Positions 25,628 to 34,559 of a stretch of 64,000 nt of DNA are shown here, piece by piece; the stretch's first letter is position 1; every line of letters begins with the position of its first letter. Both the position numbers and the translations under genes were made by a program. Under the pieces are notes generated by a model, which saw only the letters and a list, made by a program, of their open reading frames with translations, was not told the origin of the DNA and did no database searches. Source of the stretch: Longimycelium tulufanense (GTDB taxonomy: Bacteria > Actinomycetota > Actinomycetes > Mycobacteriales > Pseudonocardiaceae); the NCBI RefSeq assembly GCF_014645795.1, contig NZ_BMMK01000005.1:134522-198521 (forward strand), in the 5' to 3' direction.

Positions 25628-26347
25628 ATGGCGTCGGACGACAAGGGAACCGCGCGGCCCGGGCAGAGCTGGCGTGCGCGGATGCGAGCCGCCGCCGCGG
25701 AGGAGATCAAGACCGTGGCGCGCCGGATCCTCGTCGAGCAGGGCCCCGGCCAGCTGACCATCCGCGCCGTGGCACGGGAGATGGGGCTGACCTCCCCGGC
25801 CATCTACCGGTACTTCGCCAGTTACGACGAGCTGGTCGAGGCGTTGACGGTGGACCTGTTCGCCGAGCTCACCCAACACGTGCGGGCGGCCACCCAGCGC
25901 CGACGGAACCAGGATGGGACCGAGCAGCTTCTCGGTGCCAGCCGTGCCTTCCGCACCTGGGCGTTGCGGCATCCCCGTGAGTTCCAGTTCATGCTGGTGT
26001 CGCCGATCCTGTGGGAGGAGGTCGGCGAGAACCAGCGGCAGGCCCGGACCGAGTTCGGCAGCGTGTTCCTCGCACTGTTCGGACAGGTGTGGAACGGTCG
26101 TGAGGACGCGGCAGCCCCGCGCGGAGACTGTCCACCGGACGTGATCGCGAAGATCGAACAGTTCTGCGACCGGTGCGGGGTACCACTGTGCAGGGAAGCG
26201 GCCGTGGTCGCGATCCGGTGTTGGGTCCGGCTGTGGGGAATCGTGTGCATGGAGGCCGCCGGCCACCTCTCCGCGATCGGCCGGCGTGCCCGCACCGCAC
26301 TGTTCGAGCAGACGATGAGCGACGTCCTCCACGAACTCCGTTGTTGA
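25628..26347 (+). CDS. TetR-family regulator
   Basis: A 239-aa repressor. The DNA-binding helices are AEEIKTVARRILVEQGPGQLTIRAVAREMGLTSPAIYRYFASYDELVEAL (residues about 25-75, quoted here only as its TIRAVAREMGLTSPAIYRYF core). The ligand domain (FRTWALRHPREFQFMLVSP) resembles the WHG-type C-terminal family. GAGG stands 4 bp ahead of the ATG. It diverges from the sulfur operon, which it might control, but no palindrome strong enough to prove that was found. Confidence 0.88.
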   Translation: MASDDKGTARPGQSWRARMRAAAAEEIKTVARRILVEQGPGQLTIRAVAREMGLTSPAIYRYFASYDELVEALTVDLFAELTQHVRAATQRRRNQDGTEQLLGASRAFRTWALRHPREFQFMLVSPILWEEVGENQRQARTEFGSVFLALFGQVWNGREDAAAPRGDCPPDVIAKIEQFCDRCGVPLCREAAVVAIRCWVRLWGIVCMEAAGHLSAIGRRARTALFEQTMSDVLHELRC

Positions 26348-26459
26348 TGTCGCAGGATTTCAGCCACCCGAGCCATCACGCCCGGTGCTCCCGCTGGTGG
26401 GAACAACTGGAACAACGACGCCCCGGCCGATCCCGACCAGTGCACAACACCTCCGGTCT

Positions 26460-26493
26460 TGGTGAACAATGGCGTTGAGCACCACTTTTTCTT
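26460..26493 (+). terminator. Rho-independent terminator of tetR
   Basis: A hairpin of TGGTG/CACCA and inner CAA/TTG around a TGGCG loop (26460-26484) is followed by CTTTTTCTT. It is one of the few terminators in the window with a real T-tract. Confidence 0.75.
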
Positions 26494-27016
26494 AAGCGCC
26501 AACGTGATCGGGGTCCCCCGGCGTCACTGGGTCAACGCAACGGCTGGTCAGCACGTAACCGCGGCCCCAGACCGTGCGGATCTCCAGCCCGAGCGGGGCG
26601 ATGCGGCGGCGAATCCGGAGCACCCGCAGGTCCAGTGCGTTGCGCCGGTGTGGCGCCGCGTCCGGCCAGATCTGCATGGCCAACTCGGCACGGGTCACCA
26701 GCGACCGGTAGCCGTGCACCAGAAGCCGGACCAGTGGGGCCTCGCCGGGGCCCAGCAAGAGGGCGGAACCGCAGAAGTGCAGGACGTTCGCGGTGTCGAC
26801 CACCGGCAGGTGTCCGGCCGCACGGGCCAACAGCGCCGCGGTCCTGGCCCGCAGGTCGTCCTCGGGAACCGGGGTCCGCGCCCAGTCCTCGAGCGGATCG
26901 GCGCATACCGGCGGGCACGCGGACCGCTCCAACAACAGCAGCCGGGGCAGCCCCAGCGCCCGGCACCGCGCCACTTCCTCGGCATCCTCCGGCCAGCGGA
27001 GTACCGGAACCTTCAC
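26492..27016 (-). CDS. OmpR-type winged-helix regulator without a receiver
   Basis: A 174-aa protein ending in a Trans_reg_C winged helix (residues about 75-160): FCGSALLLGPGEAPLVRLLV, RAELAMQIWPD, then NALDLRVLRIRRRIAPLGLEIRTVWGRGYVL. The first 70 residues (VLRWPEDAEEVARCRALGLPRLLLLE) are not a phosphate receiver: too short and without the Asp pocket. GTG at 27016 has GGAGG 5 bp ahead. Orphan winged-helix proteins like this act independently of kinases in several actinomycetes. It might regulate the neighbouring biosynthetic region; this is inference from position only. Confidence 0.75.
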   Translation of the reverse strand: MKVPVLRWPEDAEEVARCRALGLPRLLLLERSACPPVCADPLEDWARTPVPEDDLRARTAALLARAAGHLPVVDTANVLHFCGSALLLGPGEAPLVRLLVHGYRSLVTRAELAMQIWPDAAPHRRNALDLRVLRIRRRIAPLGLEIRTVWGRGYVLTSRCVDPVTPGDPDHVGA

Positions 27017-27521
27017 CGAAGCCTCCCCTCACCGGCCGCTCCCGCCAGCAGCGGGTCCGGCACCATTCGGCGCCGGCGACCCGGCGGCTGGGCCGGGACA
27101 CCCGCACTGCTGCCCTGGCCCACGACCATTTGTTGCCCCGTCCGCGCCCCGGTCACGACCTCGTACGCCACGACACCGCACCTCGGTCCGGTGCGTTGTC
27201 GCGCGTAGTCCCTCGCCTACGTTCGTCGACCGAAGGCGTTCGGCGTGGCGCGGGGGCGCCGTTCACTCACCGCGCCCCCGCGGTGCCACCGACCCACGGT
27301 CACGGAAAGTCTCCCGGTTCCGGCCGGAAATGTCCTTACGGTCGCCACCGAAGAATTCTCTCGCGTCCGCTGCGGTGCCTTCGTCGGTTTCCTACGGTGC
27401 CCGCCGTAGAGACTCGCGGTGCTGCCTACCGCATACTTGTCCCGAACGTTCCCGACTCTGTCCGAGCGGGCGCTGTTACGGGAAACCTGCTGTTTCGCAA
27501 GGGTTTCCGCCACAGTACTTC
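27017..27521. other. 505-bp intergenic region with hairpins
   Basis: No coding region is supported. It contains a strong GC hairpin at 27249-27282 (11-bp arms CGCGGGGGCGC, 12-nt loop) and a weaker one at 27481-27508 (GGAAACC/GGTTTCC) 14 bp past the LAL regulator stop. Both could end minus-strand transcription before the winged-helix gene. Confidence 0.5.
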
Positions 27522-30395
27522 CTACAGGGACTCCAGTGTCGTACGAAGTTGCGGACGCCCGTCGATCCCCAGCTTGCGGTACACGTTCGACAGGTGAAAC
27601 TCCACGCAGCGCACGGTGACATACATCCGGGCGGCGATCTCCCGGTTGGTCAGCCCCTCCACCGCCAGCTCCGCGGCTCGACCCTCCTGCCCGGTCAACC
27701 CGGCCCGGGCGAACCGGTCGGCCGCGCTGGTCGCTGGCTCGACGGACATCAGTTGTGCCTCTGCCCGCTGTACCAACGGGTTCGCCCCGCAGTCCCGGGC
27801 GAGCTCGGCCGCGGCGAGCAGGTGGTTGCGTGCCTCGGCCGGCCGGTGCAGGCCCTGCTGCGCCACGCCGAGATCGAACAGTGCGTGTGCAAGCGGGAGC
27901 CGGGCCGGCGACCGCCGCAACACCTCCACCGCCTCGGTCAACACGGGGACCGCCGCCGCGGGCTCGCTCGCGGCACCCAGCACCCGCAGGGCCACCCCCA
28001 CCGGGCGGGCGGTGCCCCAGGCACGCGCCGCCACCAGGTCCCGGGCGGCCAGCTCCCGCGCCTGCTCCTGCTCCCCCCTGGCGAGGTGCGCCAGCGCCGC
28101 CTCGGCCCGCCACGGCAGCGTCATCGGGTTCTCGATCTGCCAGCTGCGGGCCCGCGAGCCGCACTCGAGCAGGTCGGCTAGTCCACCGTCGACGTCCCCG
28201 GTGGCCACCCGCAGCCTTCCCCGCGCCAGTAGCAGAAAGTTGTTCCGGAACAGCTCCGGGAGCGCACCGGAGATCCCCATGCGCCGCACCCAGCGCTCGG
28301 CGGTCTCGTACTCGCCCTGGTCCACGGTGGTCAGCAGCAGCTCCATCCCACACAGGCTGCGGTCATGGTCACCGGGCGGCACGCCCCATTCCTCGAACAG
28401 CTCCATCGCCTGGGTCAGCTCCGCGGCCGCCGCCGGGAGATCACCGTGCAGGCGGTACACCGACCCGCGGAGCAGATGGACCAACGCCGCCGGCCGCAGC
28501 AGCCCGTGGTCCAGCGCCCGCTGCCCCACGTCCCGGCAGAACTCCGTCACGAAGTCCAGCTCGTCGGCCTCCAGCAACGACCACAGGGGGAAGTACCCTG
28601 GCGGGCTGAGGATCGCCAGCTCGAACGGGGAGAGCGCCTCCTTGGCGTACCGCACGACGAGTTCCCGGTGCCGGCCACGCCGGGCGTACTGCACGGCGAA
28701 GAAGCCCAGCCACTCCCGGCGCAGCCGGGGTTCGTCGGGAACCTCCGCGAACAGGCGCTCCCGTTGCGCGTGGGCCGCGGAAACGGTGTGCCGCCGCATC
28801 AACGCCGCGGTGAACACCATCCTGCGCAGCTGCCAGGCAAGATCGGGGTGATCGGAACCCAGGCAGGCCAGTGCCTCCTCCGCGACCGTGCCGGCCTCCT
28901 CATAGGCGTCCACCGCCTGCAGCGCCTGGATCAGGCTCAGCGCGACGCCCGCGCGCAGGGTGGGTTCGGTGGCGTGCGCCATCGCCTCCCGCAGGGTGGC
29001 CATCCCCGCCGCGTGGTCGAAGATCAGCTCCGCGTTGCCCAGCATCCCGAGGACCTCGGCGCGCCGTGCCCGGGACAGCGGCGCATCCACTACGTGCCGC
29101 AGATGGGTCGCGGCCACATCCGGGGCACCCTGCCGCAACGCCCGCCGGGCCGTGTGGTGCAGAACGTCGACCTGCCACCGTTCGGTCGGGGCTCCTGCCT
29201 GCAGGAGATGCGCCGCGACCACGTCGTCCGCGGCCCCTTCGGTGTGCAGCAGCTCCGCGGCCCTGCTGTGGCCGAACATACGCGTGCCCAGGGGGAGCTC
29301 CTCGAGGACCGCACGGCGGACGAGGGAATGGGTGAACCGCAGGGGGTGCCTGTCCTGCAGGACACGCATCCTGACCAAAACGTCCAGGGCGGCTCGCGCG
29401 GCGTCCACGTCCAGCCGCGCCAGCGATGCCGCCTGCCGGAGCTGGACGTTGTCGTCGAGGATCGCCACGGCGCGGGCCAACTCCACGGCGTAGGGAAAGT
29501 TACGGAGCCGGGAGCGCAGCCGCTCGGCGACGGTGGGCGCCCCCAGGGTCATCACGTCGTGGACCGACGGTGGCGTGGACCGCCGCGCGACCCTGCGGCG
29601 CAGGGTGGCCCACAGCTCGTGCACCAGGAAGGGGTTTCCCCCGGTCACCTCGTGGCACGCCTCGACCAGGCCGGTACGCGGGCGGTGTCCGCCGACGTCC
29701 CGCAGCACCTGCGCCACGTCGGCCGGGGACAGCCCGTCGAGCCGGACCCGGTGGGCGGCCAGGGTGAGCTCGGTCAGGGACGCCTCGTCCCGCACCAGCT
29801 CACCGTCGGTGACACCCAGGGCGATCATGACGGGCATGCCGCTGAGCCGCCGTGCCGCGTATCCCAGGTAACGCAATGACGGCGCATCGGCCAGATGGGC
29901 ATCATCGACAACCAGAAGTAGTGGTTTTCGCTCGGCAAGCGACGTGGTAATCAGGTGGATCGAGTGCAGTGTCGCCTGGATCAGCTCGGTATCAACCTGG
30001 GCGACATCGTTGTCGTAGTGCGCTTCTCGCCGCTGCCCCACCTGGTCGAACAAACCGGAGTACTCGTCACCACGCGCCGGTAGCAGGTCATTGAGCAACT
30101 GCCGGATCACGCCGAAGGCGAATTCGCCCTCCAGGGGAAGTCCGCTGGCCGTGCCGACATCGAAACCGAGCTCGGCCGCGAGCTGGCCGACCGCGGTGAG
30201 CAGCGCGCTTTTCCCGATCCCGGGCTCCCCGTGCACCTGCACCACCGAAGGGGCGCCGCGGGCCACCGCGCGGAGCCGTCTACCCAGGTCACGGAGGTTC
30301 GACTCGCGGCCCGGCAGGCTTGGTGCCCGGCCGGGGCGAGCGGGAGCCGAACCTGGGCCGGCGGCCGGACTGACCTCACTGCCCCGACCCCTCAC
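27522..30395 (-). CDS. LAL-type LuxR regulator (large ATP-binding)
   Basis: A 957-aa regulator. GTG at 30395 is favoured because GGGGAG lies 6 bp upstream. An AAA/STAND ATPase comes first: Walker A GEPGIGKSALL (residues about 56-66), Walker B KPLLLVVDDAH. The middle 500 residues are helical repeats of TPR type (RAGVALSLIQALQAVDAYEEAG). The C-terminal LuxR helix-turn-helix is LTGQEGRAAELAVEGLTNREIAARMYVTV (about 890-950). LAL proteins are common pathway activators in antibiotic clusters. It is adjacent to the asnB-like operon on the same strand and is the best candidate to control it. Confidence 0.88.
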   Translation of the reverse strand: MRGRGSEVSPAAGPGSAPARPGRAPSLPGRESNLRDLGRRLRAVARGAPSVVQVHGEPGIGKSALLTAVGQLAAELGFDVGTASGLPLEGEFAFGVIRQLLNDLLPARGDEYSGLFDQVGQRREAHYDNDVAQVDTELIQATLHSIHLITTSLAERKPLLLVVDDAHLADAPSLRYLGYAARRLSGMPVMIALGVTDGELVRDEASLTELTLAAHRVRLDGLSPADVAQVLRDVGGHRPRTGLVEACHEVTGGNPFLVHELWATLRRRVARRSTPPSVHDVMTLGAPTVAERLRSRLRNFPYAVELARAVAILDDNVQLRQAASLARLDVDAARAALDVLVRMRVLQDRHPLRFTHSLVRRAVLEELPLGTRMFGHSRAAELLHTEGAADDVVAAHLLQAGAPTERWQVDVLHHTARRALRQGAPDVAATHLRHVVDAPLSRARRAEVLGMLGNAELIFDHAAGMATLREAMAHATEPTLRAGVALSLIQALQAVDAYEEAGTVAEEALACLGSDHPDLAWQLRRMVFTAALMRRHTVSAAHAQRERLFAEVPDEPRLRREWLGFFAVQYARRGRHRELVVRYAKEALSPFELAILSPPGYFPLWSLLEADELDFVTEFCRDVGQRALDHGLLRPAALVHLLRGSVYRLHGDLPAAAAELTQAMELFEEWGVPPGDHDRSLCGMELLLTTVDQGEYETAERWVRRMGISGALPELFRNNFLLLARGRLRVATGDVDGGLADLLECGSRARSWQIENPMTLPWRAEAALAHLARGEQEQARELAARDLVAARAWGTARPVGVALRVLGAASEPAAAVPVLTEAVEVLRRSPARLPLAHALFDLGVAQQGLHRPAEARNHLLAAAELARDCGANPLVQRAEAQLMSVEPATSAADRFARAGLTGQEGRAAELAVEGLTNREIAARMYVTVRCVEFHLSNVYRKLGIDGRPQLRTTLESL

Positions 30396-30787
30396 CAGAA
30401 ACTCCCCACGGCACGAGTGGTCCCGATCCACGGCACGGGGGAAAGCTACCAGAGACGACTGTTACACAGTATAACTGTTTCGTCTCCCGATCACCGCCGT
30501 GATCGCCTTTCACGACAACTGTTGCCGCGGTCAAGGACCGCGGTGGTCAGGTGAGATAGTCAGCACACACCCTGGCATACCTCGCCGGGATCGGGCACCG
30601 AACGATTCGCAAGGGAAGCGGCGACGAGTTTCCGACAAGCATAAGAGACCTGGGAAACCTCACACCAACGTCAGCACGGTGCGCGAGGAGATCGTCCGGG
30701 GGACCGGTGACGCTCGACCTTGCGTGCCAGGTGGTTCACCACACAGGGCGGGCAGGGTCCGGAATGGGGCCGTCCTCCTGGTCAGGA
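30396..30787. other. Promoter region of the LAL gene
   Basis: No gene is supported. A perfect 18-bp inverted repeat CGATCAC-CGCC-GTGATCG lies at 30488-30505, 93 bp upstream of the LAL start. ACTGTT occurs three times (30458, 30474, 30518), in an unusually AT-rich stretch around 30455-30485. These are likely the LAL promoter and its operators; the palindrome could also end the asnB-like operon. Confidence 0.5.
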
Positions 30788-32832
30788 CTACCGTTGGCAC
30801 GCCGAACCCGGCGGTGGCGCTTGTCGCCCCCGTGGAGATGTTGACCGTGCCGCTGCGGTCACCGTCGGTCTCAACCCATGTACCGAACGCACGTCCAGCT
30901 CGACCGCCTGGGGTTCGGTGGGCCGTCCACCGGCGGCTGGGCTCGACCAGGGGGTGCGACAGTGTGGGACCGATGCCCCATACCGAAGGGCTCGGGCCAG
31001 GACGAGCCGGGGACGGTAGTGATCCAGCCACACCCGGAGATCGAGCAACTTTTCCAGGGCCAACCATCGTTGCCGGGGCGGCTGTCCCGGCTCCACCTCC
31101 GCCGCCCGCCGTACGAAGCACCGGTCCACCAGGGTGAACACGTCGTGTCCCGGCTCGGCCGCCACCTCGAGTGCCTGCCGCCGCAACGACTCGAGATAGC
31201 GACGGCCCCGGATGGCCGGGTATGGGTTCCTGACGCGCCTCAGCACCACCGGGGGTACCACCGCACACGACGCGGCGCGCAACACGCTCTTCTCCCGCCC
31301 GCCGAAGACGTGTAACGACCACGGGATGTTGAAGGCGTACTCCGTGATGCGGTGGTCGCAGAAGGGAACCCGGACCTGGAGGCCCACGGCCATGCTCATC
31401 CTGTCCTTGCGGTCGAGTGTTCCCGGCAGGCTTCGGGTGAGGTGCAGGTAGAGCAGTTCCCGCCGCCTCCTGGTGTCCGCGTCCTCATCATCGAGCACGG
31501 GTGTCTCGGCGACCGCGTCCCGATAGTGCTGGGTGGTGAACCCCGGGATGTCCAATGCCTGGGCCAGCTCGGAGCGGAGGTACGGCCGTTCCTGCCGCAC
31601 CCGACCGGTCACCGCGCTGAGCCACGGAAAGCCCTCCGCCGCACCGACCATCGGGTCGTGGAACCACCGGTAGTCGCCGAACGTCTCGTTCACGCCCTCG
31701 TCGGACAACACGACGGTTGACGATTCCCGGATCGCCTGGCACTGCAGGAGAAAGGCGTGGTCCATGTCCCCACGCCCGACGGGCATGTCGCGTGCGACAA
31801 CAGCCGCTTCGCGAACTGCGGGATCGGCCAGCGAAGCATGGTCCAGCAGGAGGTCGGTGTGGTCGGTGCCGAGATGGTCGACGACCGCCCGCACGTAGGG
31901 AGCGTCCGGGTTGACGTAGACACCGTCTGGGCCGATGTTGTCGGCGCCTTCGGCGAATCCGACGGAGAGGGAGCGGACCCGCTTCCCCCGCTCCGCCAAC
32001 TCACCAGCCGCGAACCCGGCAACGGCGCTGGATTCCAGGTCACCGGACAGCAGCACGGACGCGGGCACGTCCGAGACCAGTTGACGACGAACCGTGTCCC
32101 GCAACAGTTCCCGGAGCCGAACGATGGTGGTCTGTCGATCGTCTCGGTGGTGCCGCGGGGTGAGCCGCCAGTACACATGTTCCCGGAGGCCATCCCGGCC
32201 CACCGTGACCAGCGCCCCGGGAAGCACCTCCCGCATGCCCCGCCAGACCGCGACTCCCGGTGTCTTCACCCCGGCGACGATCTCCCGCATTCCGTCCAGG
32301 TCAACGGTGGCGCCACCAAGGGGTTGGCCAGGATCGCCTTCGGCTCGGAGCCGAAGAGCACCCCGTCCGAGGTCGGGTAGTAGTGGAGCGGCTTGATACC
32401 GAGCCGGTCACGCACCATCAACAGCCGACTGCGCCGATCGTCCCACACCGCGAAGGCGTACATCCCGTTCAGGCGGTGCACGACGTCCTCATGCCACTCG
32501 AGATATCCGCGCAGCACGACCTCGGTGTCGCTGCGGGTGCGGAATCGATGGCCGCGCCGGCGAAGCTCGGCGCGAAGCTCGGCGAAGTTGTAGGTTTCGC
32601 CGCTGTAGGTCAGGGCCACCGACCCGGTGGGTGTGTTCTCGACCATGGGCTGCGCACCGCCCCGAGGATCGATGGTCAACAGGCGGCGGTGCCCGACAGC
32701 GGCGTGGCGGCCGGTCCACCCGCCCGTGGCGTCCGGCCCGCGACGCGCCATCGTCGCGACCATCGCATCGAGGGTGTCCCGGTGCGCACCGAGATCCCGT
32801 TCGAACGACACCCAGCCAGTGATTCCACACAT
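30788..32832 (-). pseudogene. asnB: Asparagine-synthetase-like protein, frameshifted
   Basis: A glutamine-dependent amidotransferase split by one frameshift. The first frame starts at ATG 32832 (GGAGG 6 bp ahead) with MCGITGWVSFERDLG, so the Cys2 nucleophile is kept, and runs through LMVRDRLGIKPLHYY. It goes out of phase at about 32309-32314; the second frame continues as VDLDGMREIVAGVKTPG to a stop at 30788. One added base (GCGCCACC to GCGGCCACC) would restore a protein of about 681 aa. The ATP-pyrophosphatase loop, usually S-G-G-x-D-S, is SGDLESS (32030-32047), lacking the Gly and Asp needed. It may be inactive, or an assembly error plus divergence. A 60-residue tail extends past the normal end. 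Confidence 0.8.
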
Positions 32833-33043
32833 ACCGTTCCTCCTGCGCACCGGACAACGGAGAATGGAGAATGGAACGCGGCGACACCACTGGCTGCCCC
32901 GGGGGATAGCCCGGCAGGTTACAAGCGATAACTACCGAGATCAATCGTAACCTTCGCGCTCGTGCGAACGTCAACATCGGTTCTCGCACCAGGGAACGTC
33001 TCTCGTCCTTGCTGGCGACGTGGTCGCGTCCCAACTGGGTGGT

Positions 33044-34054
33044 TCACGCAAGCGGCATGCGGAAGCTCCTCGGCACCAGGAACGGGGCCGAGATGGTACG
33101 GATAGCCAACTTCGGCGCGGCCAAGCCGAGGTCCAGCCCAGACGCAGCGACCGAACTGTCGACCAGTGCCGTGCCGATGACCCGCGCCAGCGACGGGGAG
33201 TGCACGGCGTGAGTCACCATGCCAACCTCGGTGTCGTCCACGACCACGCCGCTCCCCCGCGCAGGTGGTGCAACCAGCCCCTCGTCCGCTACCCAACACA
33301 CGGGCTCGCGCTCGAGACCATTGTTCCAGCGGACAAGAAGCGCCTCCCTACCGACGAAGTCGTGCTCGAAGTCGATCAGCCACTGCAGGCCGACCTCGAA
33401 CGGGGTGACCTCGGCGCCGCCGCTCTCGCGTTCCAGGTTGACGTAGCGGGCCTCCATCCGGCACACGTCCAACACGGCTCGCCCGCAGTCCGGGGCGCCG
33501 AGCACGACGAGCTGGTCGTGCATGTCCGCGGCTTTCGCTGCCGGGACCACGAACTTGTAGCCGTACTCACCGGTGACCCCGATGCGGGCGGCCAAACCGT
33601 CCTCGGTAACGACGAAGCTGCCGTAGGCCATGGACGCCACCGGGAACGGGAGAAACTTCGCCGCGATCCGGCCAGCAGCGGGCCCCTCCACACCGTACGC
33701 GGCGTATTGGTCACTGGCATCGGTGACGTCAAGGTCCGTGACGCCCTCGGCAGCGGTAAGCAGGTGGTCGACCGCCACGCGGGCCTGGTCCGGCCATATC
33801 TCCACCAGATAGTCGGTGGCGCTGCGGTAGATCAGCACCTCCGAGACGATCAAGCCGTTCTCGCGCAGCATCAGCGCGGCGGAGATCTGCCCTTCCAGAA
33901 GGAAGTCGGTGCTGCGGGTACAGATCTCACCCAGGAAGTCCGTCGCCACGGCACCGGACACCCGCACGAACCCGACTGCCGAGTAGTCGACCAGGCCACA
34001 GCCTCGGCGCAACGCGCGATACTGGTCGGTGGGGTTGGTTTCGACGCGGTTCAT
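33044..34054 (-). CDS. GcvT-like folate-dependent transferase
   Basis: A 336-aa protein of the aminomethyltransferase (T-protein) family. ATG at 34054 follows GAGG by 6 bp. The folate fold is seen in RGCGLVDYSAVGFVRVSGAVATDFL, ENGLIVSEVLIYRSATDYLVEI, ARIGVTGEYGYKFVVP and DFVGREALLVRW. The D-D pair that holds the catalytic Asp of true GcvT (G-G-x-I-D-D) is replaced by S-E, so it is unlikely to serve glycine cleavage. It sits between the ACP and asnB-like genes in an operon with acyltransferase and SDR, suggesting a one-carbon or demethylation step on a carrier-bound or free intermediate. Confidence 0.8.
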   Translation of the reverse strand: MNRVETNPTDQYRALRRGCGLVDYSAVGFVRVSGAVATDFLGEICTRSTDFLLEGQISAALMLRENGLIVSEVLIYRSATDYLVEIWPDQARVAVDHLLTAAEGVTDLDVTDASDQYAAYGVEGPAAGRIAAKFLPFPVASMAYGSFVVTEDGLAARIGVTGEYGYKFVVPAAKAADMHDQLVVLGAPDCGRAVLDVCRMEARYVNLERESGGAEVTPFEVGLQWLIDFEHDFVGREALLVRWNNGLEREPVCWVADEGLVAPPARGSGVVVDDTEVGMVTHAVHSPSLARVIGTALVDSSVAASGLDLGLAAPKLAIRTISAPFLVPRSFRMPLA

Positions 34055-34188
34055 CTTCCACCTCATTCTGTTCGTCTCGGTGCAGTGACACGGCCCGGTG
34101 GTGGAACGGGGTAGGGGTGCGACGGCAGCCGCGGGAGGTCGGCGGCGGCCGCCACGCCGTCCACCTGTTCCCGGCACGGTGGCTGCGT

Positions 34189-34474
34189 TCAGGACTGCTT
34201 CGCCTGGATGTGGTCGACGAGTCGGTTCAGCGAGAGCAAACTCTCGGCGTCGTCGTCGGTGATGGTCACCCCGAACTCCTCCTCGACCGCCATCGCCAGC
34301 TCCAGCATGTCGATCGAGTCGAGCTCGAGGCCACGGCCGAACAGCGGCTGGTCGTCGCCGATCAGTTCCGGCTCGACGTCCAGCGACAGGCGTTCCGCCA
34401 GAAGGTGCTTGACCCGGGAACAGCGCGCTGCGCTCGGCGGCCAGGCGCCTCGTCTCGGCCAGGCTCGGGGACAT
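34189..34474 (-). pseudogene. Acyl carrier protein, frameshifted near its start
   Basis: The body VKHLLAERLSLDVEPELIG through LELDSIDMLELAMAVEEEFG is a clear acyl carrier protein with the phosphopantetheine Ser in L-D-S-I-D (codon at 34315-34317). The only start with a good ribosome site (AAGGAG, 8 bp before ATG 34474) encodes MSPSLAETRRLAAERSALF in another frame. The span is 286 nt, one more than a multiple of three. Removing one C from the CCCGGG at 34413-34418 joins the frames as ALFRVKHLL and gives a normal 94-aa ACP. A TTG upstream in the body frame has no support as start. This is either a real mutation or a sequencing error. Confidence 0.75.
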
Positions 34475-34559
34475 GTTCTCCGCTCCTTGTGGCTCCGGTG
34501 GGATTCGCTGCACAACCGCCCAACCGGCGTGGCCGGTCGGCGGTGCCAACGGGTTGGGT

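Noticed and set aside
32295..32320. Programmed ribosomal frameshift in the asnB-like gene
   Set aside because: No X-XXY-YYZ slippery sequence or downstream pseudoknot was seen at the junction.
30788..32850. Two separate genes for glutaminase and synthetase halves of AsnB
   Set aside because: The halves overlap by 25 bp, the second has no ribosome site at its ATG, and the residues at the junction read as one family sequence if a base is added.
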